Source: CAYZMH01 sp964479445 (lineage in GTDB: Bacteria; Bacteroidota; Bacteroidia; Bacteroidales; GCA-2748055). From it: DNA of 57,862 bases. The position numbers were made by a program, and so were the translations under genes. The stretch covers positions 1 to 57,862 of the forward strand of contig CAYZMH010000006.1 in NCBI GenBank assembly GCA_964479445.1, read 5' to 3'. The stretch's first letter is position 1. Every line of letters starts with the position of its first letter. The notes below the pieces were generated by a model. The model was given only the letters and a program-made list of their open reading frames with translations, was not told where the DNA came from and did not search any database. This document shows, one piece after another, positions 1 to 8,500 of the stretch.

Positions 1-65
1 CGCAGAGGGAGGACGATTGAAGGTGCAGAGTGCAAGCAGAGTGGGATTTTTATTGGAGGAGTGGT

Positions 66-1460
66 ATGAAAAACCATGGTATATACAGTTGGCTGATGCT
101 GGTCGGGTTGATGCTCGCTCCCGGGGTGTTGCACGGACAGGCGGTGGAGAGCGGATATGAACCCAATTCGAGGATCCTGTTCATTTTTGACGGTTCCAAC
201 AGCATGGCAGGAAAGTGGGAAGGGGAAGTGAAGATTGACATTGCCAGGCGGATCCTGGTGGAGATGGTGGACAGCCTGGAGAATGTGGAGAACGTGGAGA
301 TGGCCCTGCGGGTATATGGCCATCAGAGTCCGGTCCCCCCGCAGGATTGCAGCGACACGAAGCTGGAGGTGCCGTTCGGGAAGAACAACGCGTCGCGGAT
401 CCGCCAGAAGTTGCGGTTCATTTCGCCGAAGGGAACCACCCCGATCGCCCACTCGCTGGAGATGGCTGCCAGTGATTTTCCGCCCTGCAACCGGTGCCGT
501 AACATCATCATTCTGATCACAGACGGGATTGAGGCGTGCGACGGGGATCCCTGTGAAGTATCCATGGAGCTGCAGAAGCAAGGGATCGTCCTGAAGCCTT
601 TTGTGATCGGGATCGGAAGCGATCCGGGGTTTAAAGAGACATTCGACTGCATGGGGCATTATTACGATGCACCCAGTAAGAAACAGTTCAGGGAGGCCAT
701 GAGGGTCGTGATCACGCAGGCGCTGAATACCACCAGTGCGCAGGTGAACCTGCTGGACTCCGATCAGAATCCCACGGAGACCGATGTGAATATCACCTTC
801 TACGACCAGTTGTCGGGCCGCATCCGCTACAACATGATCCATACCCTGAACAGCAAGGGAAATCCGGATACCCTTTCGCTGGACCACCTTAATACATACC
901 GGGTGGTGGCTCAGACCATCCCGCCGGTGAGCACCGATTCGGTGAAGCTGACGGTGGCCAAGCATAACCACATTGGCATCGATGCGCCGCAGGGGTTTCT
1001 GCTGGTACGGACACGCGGGGGAAGCAGGGCCTACGATTTCGAGAAAATACTGGTGAAACAGGCAGATGAGACGGAAACCATCAATGTACAGCTGATGGGT
1101 ACGGTGGAGAAATACATCACCGGGCTGTATGACCTGGAGATACCGGTTTTCCCGTTCATCAAGCTGGAAGACGTGGAGATCAGGCAGAGCTATACGACAA
1201 CGGTGGATATCCCCGAACCGGGGATGGTCCACCTCAAATCGCGGAGTCCGGGCTACGGATCAATCTACCAGGTGCTTCCCGATGGCAGCCAGGAGTGGGT
1301 GATGAACCTCCAGACCGGCGTATCCAAGCAGCAATACTACCTGCAACCGGGGAGTTACCGGATCATTTTTCGGCATGCCGACCGTAAATCAACCGATTTC
1401 ACGCTGGTTCGTGAGTTCGAGATCGAATCGGGGATCACCGAATCCATTGAATTCAATTGA
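66..1460 (+). CDS. Exported von Willebrand factor A (VWA) domain protein
   Basis: 464 residues from the ATG at 66, which is preceded by GGAGGA; an upstream in-frame start at 30 would put 12 residues ahead of a clean signal peptide, so 66 is preferred. The signal peptide ends near HGQ. The VWA domain (about residues 35-220) keeps a MIDAS metal site: DGSNS, the threonine in GTTP and the aspartate in ITDG. Four cysteines lie within the domain (DCSD, PPCNRC, ACDGDPC), which suggests disulfides. The C-terminal half looks beta-rich and I recognise no domain in it. Probably a periplasmic or surface protein for metal-dependent protein binding; partner unknown. It is followed 282 bp downstream by an ECF sigma gene. 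A frame ending in TGA at 18-20 may be the tail of an upstream gene, but too little is present to say. Confidence 0.8.
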   Translation: MKNHGIYSWLMLVGLMLAPGVLHGQAVESGYEPNSRILFIFDGSNSMAGKWEGEVKIDIARRILVEMVDSLENVENVEMALRVYGHQSPVPPQDCSDTKLEVPFGKNNASRIRQKLRFISPKGTTPIAHSLEMAASDFPPCNRCRNIIILITDGIEACDGDPCEVSMELQKQGIVLKPFVIGIGSDPGFKETFDCMGHYYDAPSKKQFREAMRVVITQALNTTSAQVNLLDSDQNPTETDVNITFYDQLSGRIRYNMIHTLNSKGNPDTLSLDHLNTYRVVAQTIPPVSTDSVKLTVAKHNHIGIDAPQGFLLVRTRGGSRAYDFEKILVKQADETETINVQLMGTVEKYITGLYDLEIPVFPFIKLEDVEIRQSYTTTVDIPEPGMVHLKSRSPGYGSIYQVLPDGSQEWVMNLQTGVSKQQYYLQPGSYRIIFRHADRKSTDFTLVREFEIESGITESIEFN

Positions 1461-1474
1461 TGACACTCAGGGGG

Positions 1475-1660
1475 GTGCCGGGATGCCCGGAACGGGCGCT
1501 GTGGAAGATGGCCGGATTTATTGGTTGTCGCCGGGATGCCCGGAACGGGCTGTTTATGACGATAGCAGGGTTAGCTGTTCAGTGCCCGGATACCCGGAAC
1601 CAGAGTTCTTATTGAAAGAAGGTCTTGCGGTTCAGTGCCGGGGTACCCGGGGAATGGACC
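1475..1660. repeat. Four imperfect GTRCCCGG-type palindromic repeats
   Basis: The gap between the VWA gene and the sigma factor holds four related copies of a short GC-rich palindrome of the form CCGGGATGCCCGGAACGGGC (near 1476, 1530, 1582 and 1635; the last two degenerate to CCCGGATACCCGGAAC and CCGGGGTACCCGGGG). Spacing is about 50-55 bp. Related cores occur in other gaps near 31380, 51045 and 51108. Function unknown; a REP-like dispersed element is one reading. Confidence 0.6.
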
Positions 1661-1742
1661 GTTGCCGAAGCGAACGCGAAGGAGGATTAAACCTTTTTGA
1701 TCACGGGGTATCTAACCCCCGGAAGTCAGTTGCAAATGACCA

Positions 1743-2285
1743 GTGATAACGGACGGTGAAATCATACAACGGTTCAGGAACCCGGAAAACCGGGAGGAGA
1801 CCTTCGGCATCCTGGTAAGGAAATACCAGGAAAGACTCTACTGGCACATACGGAAGATTGTGCTGGATCACGAAGATACCGATGATGTGCTGCAAAATAC
1901 TTTTGTAAAGGTGTGGAAAAACCTGGAATCATTCAGGCAGGAATCGGGACTCTTCACCTGGATCTACCGGATTGCCACCAACGAGGCACTGACCTTCCTG
2001 AAGCAGAAGCAGCGAAGGAGGATTCACAGATCGGAGGACCTCACAGAACAGCTGGCAGATAACCTGGAGGCCGATGTGTATTTCAACGGTGATGAGATCC
2101 AGCTGAAACTGCAGCAGGCGATCCTTACATTGCCGGAGAAGCAGCGGGTGGTGTTCAATATGCGCTATTTCGATGAGATGAAATACGAGGAGATGGCAGA
2201 AATCCTCTCCACTTCAAAGGGTGCCCTGAAAGCCTCATACCATCATGCGATGAAAAAAATAGAGCGCTTTTTGGGAACGGATTAA
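1743..2285 (+). CDS. ECF-type RNA polymerase sigma-70 factor
   Basis: 180 residues, read from a GTG at 1743; the nearby ATG at 1736 is in another frame and stops at once. Region 2 is clear (about residues 20-85: LVRKYQERLYWHIRKIV, then DVLQNTFVKVWKNL and FTWIYRIATNEAL). Region 4 follows at about 120-175 (LPEKQRVVFNMRYFDEMKYEEMAEIL, with a helix-turn-helix ending SYHHAMKKIERFL). It would direct core polymerase to a small regulon. The two genes behind it encode a one-TM protein and an exported Spy-like protein, so the set resembles a sigma/anti-sigma envelope-stress unit. No FecR or zinc-anti-sigma signature is present nearby. Confidence 0.88.
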   Translation: MITDGEIIQRFRNPENREETFGILVRKYQERLYWHIRKIVLDHEDTDDVLQNTFVKVWKNLESFRQESGLFTWIYRIATNEALTFLKQKQRRRIHRSEDLTEQLADNLEADVYFNGDEIQLKLQQAILTLPEKQRVVFNMRYFDEMKYEEMAEILSTSKGALKASYHHAMKKIERFLGTD

Positions 2286-2329
2286 ACCTTGTGCAACCGG
2301 TATTGTCTAACAATCAGAAAACGTGAACC

Positions 2330-2890
2330 ATGAGTAGGAAAAAACATTCGCTGAAACACCTGTCCGGGAAGACAAAGAAGGAACCCTTCTCGGTACCCGA
2401 CGGGTATTTCGAGGAGCTTCCCGGCCGTATTGCGGCACGCATCCGCGAGGAGATGGCCGCCGGGGAACACGGGGAACGATATGAGCAGGAGAATGGTAAC
2501 GTACGTTCAGCCGATAAAGAACCTGTTCTCTCCGTTGCGGTAACCGATAGTGAACCAACCGGTGATTCGGGAGGCGAGCCCCGTACAGTATGGATGCGGG
2601 TTCGTCCCTATGTGTCACTCGCGGCAGCGATCCTGGGATTTGCCATGCTCAGCTACTTCATTCTGCAAATAACCGGGGTCAACCGGGAACCCTCCACCGA
2701 GGCATATGACCTGGCCATGCTGGAACAGGCCGGGATCGCGGAGGATGATTTGGTATTGATGGAAACCCTGGAGGTGGAAACGGATGAAGAGGCGTTTTCG
2801 GAGTGGGATCGTGAAGCCATGAACTACCTGGCCAGCAATGAAGTGGAGCTGGAATTCTTACTCGAAGAAAATGAAACCACAGAACCATGA
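2330..2890 (+). CDS. Single-pass membrane protein, candidate anti-sigma partner
   Basis: 186 residues. The N-terminus carries the phrase PFSVPDGYFEELPGRI, which recurs in Bacteroidota proteins encoded directly after ECF sigma factors. A basic, polar cytoplasmic segment (1-about 92) is followed by one hydrophobic helix (about 96-118, VSLAAAILGFAMLSYFILQI) and a strongly acidic C-terminal half (EDDLVLMETLEVETDEEAF). The topology, with cytoplasmic N-terminus and periplasmic acidic tail, fits a membrane-anchored anti-sigma factor, but I see no known anti-sigma fold signature. It begins 44 bp after the sigma gene and its stop overlaps the start of the next gene by 4 bp, so the three are probably co-transcribed. 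Confidence 0.65.
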   Translation: MSRKKHSLKHLSGKTKKEPFSVPDGYFEELPGRIAARIREEMAAGEHGERYEQENGNVRSADKEPVLSVAVTDSEPTGDSGGEPRTVWMRVRPYVSLAAAILGFAMLSYFILQITGVNREPSTEAYDLAMLEQAGIAEDDLVLMETLEVETDEEAFSEWDREAMNYLASNEVELEFLLEENETTEP

Positions 2891-3366
2891 AAACTTTACA
2901 CCAACAATTGATCATTTTTCTTGCCTGCTCGATCATGGCGGCTTTGCCGGTAAGCCTGGCAGGACAACAGTGGAATAATCCCCAGTCGCAGCGTTTCGAG
3001 GAGGAAAAGATCGCCTTTTTCACCGAAAAACTGGACCTTTCCGAAGCAGAAACGAAAGCGTTCTGGCCGCTCTTTAACGATCTTCACAACCGGCGAATGA
3101 AAATCAACCAGGATGAGAAGAGCCTGCTGGATTATTACAGCACCAATGCACAATACATGTCGGACGAAGAGGTGAGCGAAACCATGCAGAAGTACCTGGA
3201 CCTGCAGGAACAGAGGCGCACCCTGGAGTCGGAATACCACGATAAACTGGTCGGTGTGCTGGGCGAACGGAAAGTGATGACTCTCTATTCCCTGGAAAGG
3301 GAGTTTCGGTTCTACCTGTTGCGCAAGTTCCGGCATCAGAACCGGGAAGGAAGGGGACGGCGGTGA
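2887..3366 (+). CDS. Exported Spy/CpxP-like helical protein
   Basis: 159 residues with a signal peptide ending near SLAGQ. The mature part is almost wholly helical and charged. EEEKIAFFTEKLDLSEAE followed by FWPLFNDLHNRR resembles the LTxxQ-type helical repeats of periplasmic Spy/CpxP sensors, and the C-terminus is very basic (KFRHQNREGRGRR). The ATG overlaps the stop of the preceding gene (ATGA), which supports translational coupling. In the Cpx and Spy systems such proteins act as periplasmic chaperones or stress sensors; a similar role within this sigma/anti-sigma unit is inferred. The gene faces hutH tail to tail across 97 bp. Confidence 0.6.
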   Translation: MKTLHQQLIIFLACSIMAALPVSLAGQQWNNPQSQRFEEEKIAFFTEKLDLSEAETKAFWPLFNDLHNRRMKINQDEKSLLDYYSTNAQYMSDEEVSETMQKYLDLQEQRRTLESEYHDKLVGVLGERKVMTLYSLEREFRFYLLRKFRHQNREGRGRR

Positions 3367-3463
3367 TTTTCAAAAAGGTGGTTTACCCTGCCGCCTGCAT
3401 CTTCCCTTATACAATACCCCCGGCTTAAAGTCTTATGAAACAGCGGAGGGATCAGCCTGCTTG

Positions 3464-4981
3464 CTAGAGCAGCTCTTTGTCGGGTTCGATATCCACTTCC
3501 ACCTCCCGGAGGAAATCCACTGTGGCATTGATGTCGTCGTACATCACCTTGTCGTTTTTCACAAACAAGACCCGTTCCCGGTACCGGGCAACGAAATTTT
3601 CCAGGAATGGTGATGTGTTGGCCGGTCTCCTGAAATCCAGTGCCTGTGCGGCATTGTACAGTTCTATCGCCAGGATCCGCTCCAGGTTCTCCATCACCTT
3701 ATAGGCCTTCACCGCTGCATTGGCTCCCATGCTCACATGATCCTCCTGTCCCTGAGAGGATTCAATGGAATCCACCGAGGAGGGTGTGGAGAGCTGCTTG
3801 TTGTGACTCACCATGGAGGCGGCGGTGTACTGGGGGATCATGAAACCGGAATTGAGTCCGGGATTGGCCACCAGGAACGGCGGCAGATCTCGGCTCCCCG
3901 AGAGAAGCTGGTAGGTGCGCCGCTCCGAGATGTTGCCCAGTTCGGAGAGGGCGATGGAGAGGTTATCCAGGGCCAGGGCCAGGGGCTGACCGTGAAAGTT
4001 CCCTGCAGAGATGATCAGGTCTTCGTCGGGAAAGATGGTGGGATTGTCGGTAACCGAGTTGATCTCGTTTTGAAATACATACGCCACGTAGTTGATGGAA
4101 TCCTTTGAAGCCCCGTGCACCTGGGGTATACAGCGGAATGAATACGGATCCTGAACATGGGCTTTCTTCCGGCTGATCAGTTCACTTCCCTCCAGCAGGA
4201 TCCTCATCCGCTCGGCGGTACGGATCTGCCCCTGGTGGGGCCTGATCCGCTGGATCAGCTCATGAAACGGTTCAATGCGCCCATCAAATGCATCCAGCGA
4301 AAGGGCACTGATAATATCCGCCAGCCTGGAAAGCTTGAACACTCTAAGGCACAGGTGAATTCCGTAGGCACTCATAAACTGGGTTCCGTTGAGCAGGGCC
4401 AGTCCTTCCTTCGATTGCAACTGGATTGGCTCCCAGCCCAACCGGTTCAGCATCTCCCGCGCAGGCATACGCTTCCCCTGCAGCGTCACCTCCCCCAATC
4501 CAAGTAGGGGCAGACTCAGGTGTGCCAGCGGTGCCAGGTCCCCCGATGCACCCAGGGAGCCATACTGGTAGACTACCGGAATTACCCCGTGGTTGTAGAA
4601 GTCGAGCAACCTCTGCACCGTCTCCAGCTGAACACCCGAATTGCCATAGGAGAGCGACTGGGCCTTCAGAAAAAGCATCAGCCTTACGATTGCCTTTGGT
4701 ACCTCCTCTCCCACTCCACAGGCGTGGGATTTCACCAGGTTCTCCTGCAACAATCCCAGGTCATCAGGCGAGATCACCTTATTCTGCAACGATCCGAATC
4801 CTGTGTTTATCCCGTACAACAACTCATCGCTTCCGGCCATCCGCCGGTCGAGGTATGTACGGCATTTCCGGATCTTATCCTCCTGACTGGCTGCGAGCTC
4901 GATACGCGTTCCGGACAGCAGGATATGTTCCATGGTATCCCACTCGATAAACTTGCTGGTAATGGTGTGTATGTAAGACAT
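3464..4981 (-). CDS. hutH: Histidine ammonia-lyase
   Basis: 505 residues, the usual length for the family. It deaminates L-histidine to trans-urocanate, the first step of histidine breakdown, in the cytoplasm. The MIO cofactor triad Ala-Ser-Gly lies at residues 145-147 within GSLGASGDLAPLAHL. Other family landmarks are YGINTGFGSL near the N-terminus, GNFHGQPLALALDNL, QYTAASMVSHNK and SSQGQEDHVSMGANAA. An internal ATG at 4933 (MEHILLSG) is a possible alternative start. No hutU, hutI or hutG lies alongside, so the rest of the pathway must be elsewhere. It is the last gene before a 600-bp gene-poor region. Confidence 0.95.
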   Translation of the reverse strand: MSYIHTITSKFIEWDTMEHILLSGTRIELAASQEDKIRKCRTYLDRRMAGSDELLYGINTGFGSLQNKVISPDDLGLLQENLVKSHACGVGEEVPKAIVRLMLFLKAQSLSYGNSGVQLETVQRLLDFYNHGVIPVVYQYGSLGASGDLAPLAHLSLPLLGLGEVTLQGKRMPAREMLNRLGWEPIQLQSKEGLALLNGTQFMSAYGIHLCLRVFKLSRLADIISALSLDAFDGRIEPFHELIQRIRPHQGQIRTAERMRILLEGSELISRKKAHVQDPYSFRCIPQVHGASKDSINYVAYVFQNEINSVTDNPTIFPDEDLIISAGNFHGQPLALALDNLSIALSELGNISERRTYQLLSGSRDLPPFLVANPGLNSGFMIPQYTAASMVSHNKQLSTPSSVDSIESSQGQEDHVSMGANAAVKAYKVMENLERILAIELYNAAQALDFRRPANTSPFLENFVARYRERVLFVKNDKVMYDDINATVDFLREVEVDIEPDKELL

Positions 4982-5052
4982 GGTATGAGGTTTTCCCCTG
5001 CGAATTACTGAAAAAAACCGGAAAACCGAAATGTTATTGGACAGATTGAAGC

Positions 5053-5075
5053 CCCGGATCCAGCACGGATCCGGG
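5053..5075. repeat. GC-rich inverted repeat (9-bp arms)
   Basis: CCCGGATCC, a 5-nt loop, then GGATCCGGG; the match extends outward with one bulge to AAGCCC/GGGCTT. It sits between the hutH start and the minisatellite. There is no T-run on either strand, so it is not a standard intrinsic terminator. Confidence 0.6.
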
Positions 5076-5088
5076 CTTGGACTTCAGG

Positions 5089-5208
5089 GAAGGCTCCGGG
5101 GAAGGCTTTGGAGAAGGCTTTGGGGAAGGCTCCGGGGAAGGCTCCGGGGAAGGCCCCGGGGAAGGCCCCGGGGAAGGCTTTGGGGAAGGCCCCGGGGAAG
5201 GCTTTGAT
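5089..5208. repeat. 12-bp minisatellite, ten units
   Basis: Ten consecutive 12-bp units of the form GAAGGC-YYY-GGG, where the variable triplet is TCC, TTT or CCC. Unit order by triplet: TCC, TTT, TTT, TCC, TCC, CCC, CCC, TTT, CCC, TTT. Because the unit length is a multiple of three, both strands stay open: + would read Glu-Gly-(Ser/Phe/Pro)-Gly and - would read Ser-Pro-(Glu/Lys/Gly)-Pro. Neither frame has a supported start or a domain, so I treat this as non-coding repeat DNA. Confidence 0.85.
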
Positions 5209-5270
5209 TTAGATTCCGGTTTTGGCTTCAACGTTAACCTGGGCTTCATCTTAAAAATATACATATTTAA

Positions 5271-5302
5271 ATACGTATTTTAATATGTATTAAAATACGT
5301 AT
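5271..5302. repeat. AT-rich perfect inverted repeat, 14-bp arms
   Basis: ATACGTATTTTAAT, loop ATGT, then the exact complement ATTAAAATACGTAT. It lies in an AT-rich pocket (about 5240-5310) beside the GC-rich minisatellite. Possible operator for a dimeric regulator, a cruciform site, or a relic of a mobile element end; nothing further supports one choice. Confidence 0.7.
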
Positions 5303-5457
5303 ATCCTCTATACCAAACTCTACCTGTAAAAATAACAGACCGGGGCCTTGTAAAATCGGTATAAAGGGGTAACCCGATCAGACAGAGCGCAGCCCGTGTA
5401 AACGACCTGGAGGAGCTGGTAAATTAAGGTTCACCCTGTTGCGGTCAGGAGAGGACA

Positions 5458-5508
5458 ATAAAAACGGGATTGCCCATGCCGGGGAAACCCATAAAAACGG
5501 GATTGCCC
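5458..5508. repeat. 18-bp direct repeat, two copies
   Basis: ATAAAAACGGGATTGCCC occurs at 5458-5475 and again at 5491-5508 (33-bp period). The second copy forms one arm of the terminator at 5492-5527, so the left copy looks like a duplicated terminator half. Confidence 0.7.
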
Positions 5509-5527
5509 GGATCAGGTAATCCCGTTT
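5492..5527 (-). terminator. Intrinsic terminator of the GH5 gene / mannan locus
   Basis: Read on the - strand: AAACGGGATT, a 13-nt loop, AATCCCGTTT, followed by TTTTTAT. The 10-bp stem plus T-run lies about 70 bp past the stop of the - strand GH5 gene and so closes the glycan-utilisation transcript. Confidence 0.8.
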
Positions 5528-5597
5528 AAAAAAGTGCAATGGTTTGCTGAGTCATCCTTTTTTGCTGTATTGGATGCTCAGCATTTTACATGATTAA

Positions 5598-8500
5598 TTA
5601 TTTACGGATCAGCTTTTTACTAATAGTGCCATTAATTGTTTCTATCCTGAGATAATAGAATCCGCTTTCCAGGGTGCTCATGTTAACGACCTGGTTGGAT
5701 TCACAATCTTTCAACTCAGCCACGCTCCTGCCGCTCTGATCATAAACAGAGATATCGGCACGAACAGGCAGCTCAATTGTGACAAAATCATCACATGGAT
5801 TGGGATATACCCTGCAATTATCAGCCGTTATCTGCCCCACGCTTTCCAGGATTGTCATCCGGACATCAACCGTTTTATCCTGATCGACTAAAATTGTACC
5901 TGTAGCCTCCTCATAATCGTCATGGGTAACTGAATAATCATAGGGGGTATCTGAGATCTCGACCTGCTCGAATAGAGCGAGGCCGTCAGCCGCCGTCACT
6001 TCCTGCTGGCCATTGAAATTCACTGTAGCTCCGTTAATTGCATTATCTTGCTCATCTATAACATGGATAGTCACATCATAAGCAGGTGTTTCCCCGGCAT
6101 TTACAGAAAACTCATATATAGAGTACCCCCACTCACTGTTAAAGCGCTCTACACCCCTGAATCCCACATATCGGGCCAGGAACAGGTCCTCTCCGCTGAA
6201 GCTATACTCATCTGTTTCCCCATCGCCGTCTGTTACTGCTTTGGCTGTATGCCAGACATCATCAGAGAAGGATTCCAGGGCATCATTGGTGAGAATATCC
6301 CAGGTGGAAGCCTTTTCACTTTCCGGTGCATAGACCAGGTTATACTGTTTGCCGTATGCATTCTCCCACAGGATACGTATGTTGCCTATATAGTAGTCGG
6401 CTCCCAGGTCAACAACAAACCACTCCTGATCGGTTGCATCACCGTTCGCTCCACCCAGATCAGAAGCCCAGCGTGTAGTAGGATCTCCATCAAGTGCATT
6501 GCTGGCCGATTTAGACTGACTTTCAGAACTGGATACTTTTGCATCTTTACCCAATGCAATATTGTTGGGATCCACTCCATAAACCCTGACTTCTGTGGAA
6601 CCTTCCTTTCCTTCGGTATCGGTAGCCAGGACTGTGATAAAGGTTTCTCCGGCAGCATTGGCCTTTACATTGATTTGCAGCTTATTGGACTCCACGATGG
6701 ATGCTGTTGCCACGGTTGGATCAGTGGATTCTCCTGCCATAAAAGTAAGATTGGTTCCATCCTCCTTATCATAAAAGATAGTATCGAGTTGTACCAGGAC
6801 AGAGTCCCAATCCTGCTCTTCAGGCCATGCAAGAAAAAGTGGAATTTGTTTCTTCGCATAGGGCATGCTGTTCACTTCTCCGAAGTCAATCACAAGATCT
6901 TCCGGCTGGGTAAGCATGAAGCTTTCCACATCTGTTTTGTGATCGTTAAAAGAGCCTGTGTTATCTCCCGGCGTCTCAAAATACTTCCATGCCATAATAC
7001 CGGCATAATCATTATTGTAGGCCACCGTATAGGGATCATCCGGTACCCCTGCCACGGGATTCCCTCCTTCATTCAATCCGGAAAACTCTCCAATTAAAAC
7101 TGGTTTATCTGCGATCCCCATATCTGCAGGTGTATTCGTAAACGGATTGGTGCCATGTCCATAATAGTGACCCTGGTAGAAATCGAGTATTCCGTCCGGG
7201 TCACCTCCACTGGCGATAAGATCCTCGTCGGTACACCAGGTAGCGATGTTCTGAAATTGTCCCATACCAACAGTAACCCTGGCAGAACGATCTGTCCTGT
7301 GAATAGCTCCTGAAAGGAGGTTGAAAAACTGCATTAACTCCTCCTTGGTGGGATCATCCAATGCAACCCCGCTGGGGAATGTGGCATACTCAGGTTCATT
7401 CATAATCTCCCACGACATAATGGCGGGGTGTCCTTTCACATGCTCCACCATCGGGATAAGGGCATTGTCAATATAGGCCTGCGTATAGACAGGATCCGTG
7501 ACAAGATCATAATTCCGCTGGTAGTTATTCTCCCCTGCATTTGTTTTAAAAAGGTTATGGGTAAACAGAACGAGATCCACTACAATACCCCTCTCCAGGG
7601 CCAGGTCCAACGCTTTTTTAATGGCATCCAGCGCCTCCGGCTGGATTCCGGTGCACATTCCGCTTGCATCAAATTCAGGCGTATTGACCGTGTGTGTATG
7701 TAACCACCATCGCACGGAGTTGACCCCATAGTTAGCCATCTCATCCAGGGATTCGATATACCTGGCTTCATCTGCACTCCAATTCAATAGTTCGACGCCA
7801 CCATATTGTAACCAGGCCAGGTTCATTCCATTGGCAAAATAGTTCTGACCGCTTACCGACTGTAACCTGTTTTGCACAGGCGGACTGCCGATAGAAAACC
7901 ATTTAAACTCGACGGTATCGTTCTGGTTCGTTTCATCGACATCAAAATAGATGGAAATTTCACTGATCCGGGAGAGATCGTATTCATCCACCCCGCTTTC
8001 CATGGTTTCGGCAATATCAATCTGGTAAGTAGTGAAATAGTCTGTTTGTTGCATTGCGATCGATGGATGCCCCTCGGTACCCCATTGATCCCAGTTCCCC
8101 TCTGCATCGCCGAATTTTATGACCATATTATCCACGCTGGTCGTCCGTGCACTGAAGGAGACCACCGCATTCTGGGAAAAATCTTTGGGTGAATCTCCAA
8201 ATTTCAGTCCGAACCCGGCCCAGGTATTTGCCTTGTTATCGGCAACGGTCAATACTCCGTCAGTTTCGGTAAGGGTATAGTTTCCTTCGTCATAATCACT
8301 CCAGGGTTCATCATTGACAAGCACACCATCCGAAAAATCGTCATAAAAGACCTGTGATTGTTGGGTTACATCTTCCAGGCAGTCTCCCAGACCAATGTAT
8401 TCGAATTCCACATGACCCGTTTCGGTTAATCCGTTAAAGTTGAAAGAGAGCTCTTTAACCTTTTCAATATCTCCTTCAGCTGCTCCGGCAGCCTTAAATG

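Noticed and set aside
1..20. 3' end of an upstream gene (frame ending in TGA at 18-20)
   Set aside because: Only six codons are visible; nothing beyond an open frame supports it.
5034..5283. Open frames on both strands over the minisatellite (Gly-Glu-rich on +, Ser-Pro-rich on -)
   Set aside because: Openness follows from the 12-bp unit; there is no start signal, domain or neighbour to support a protein, and both strands are equally open.
6048..7097. 349-codon frame on + inside the GH5 gene
   Set aside because: It is antisense to the GH5 catalytic region, whose motifs are clear, and has no recognisable domain.
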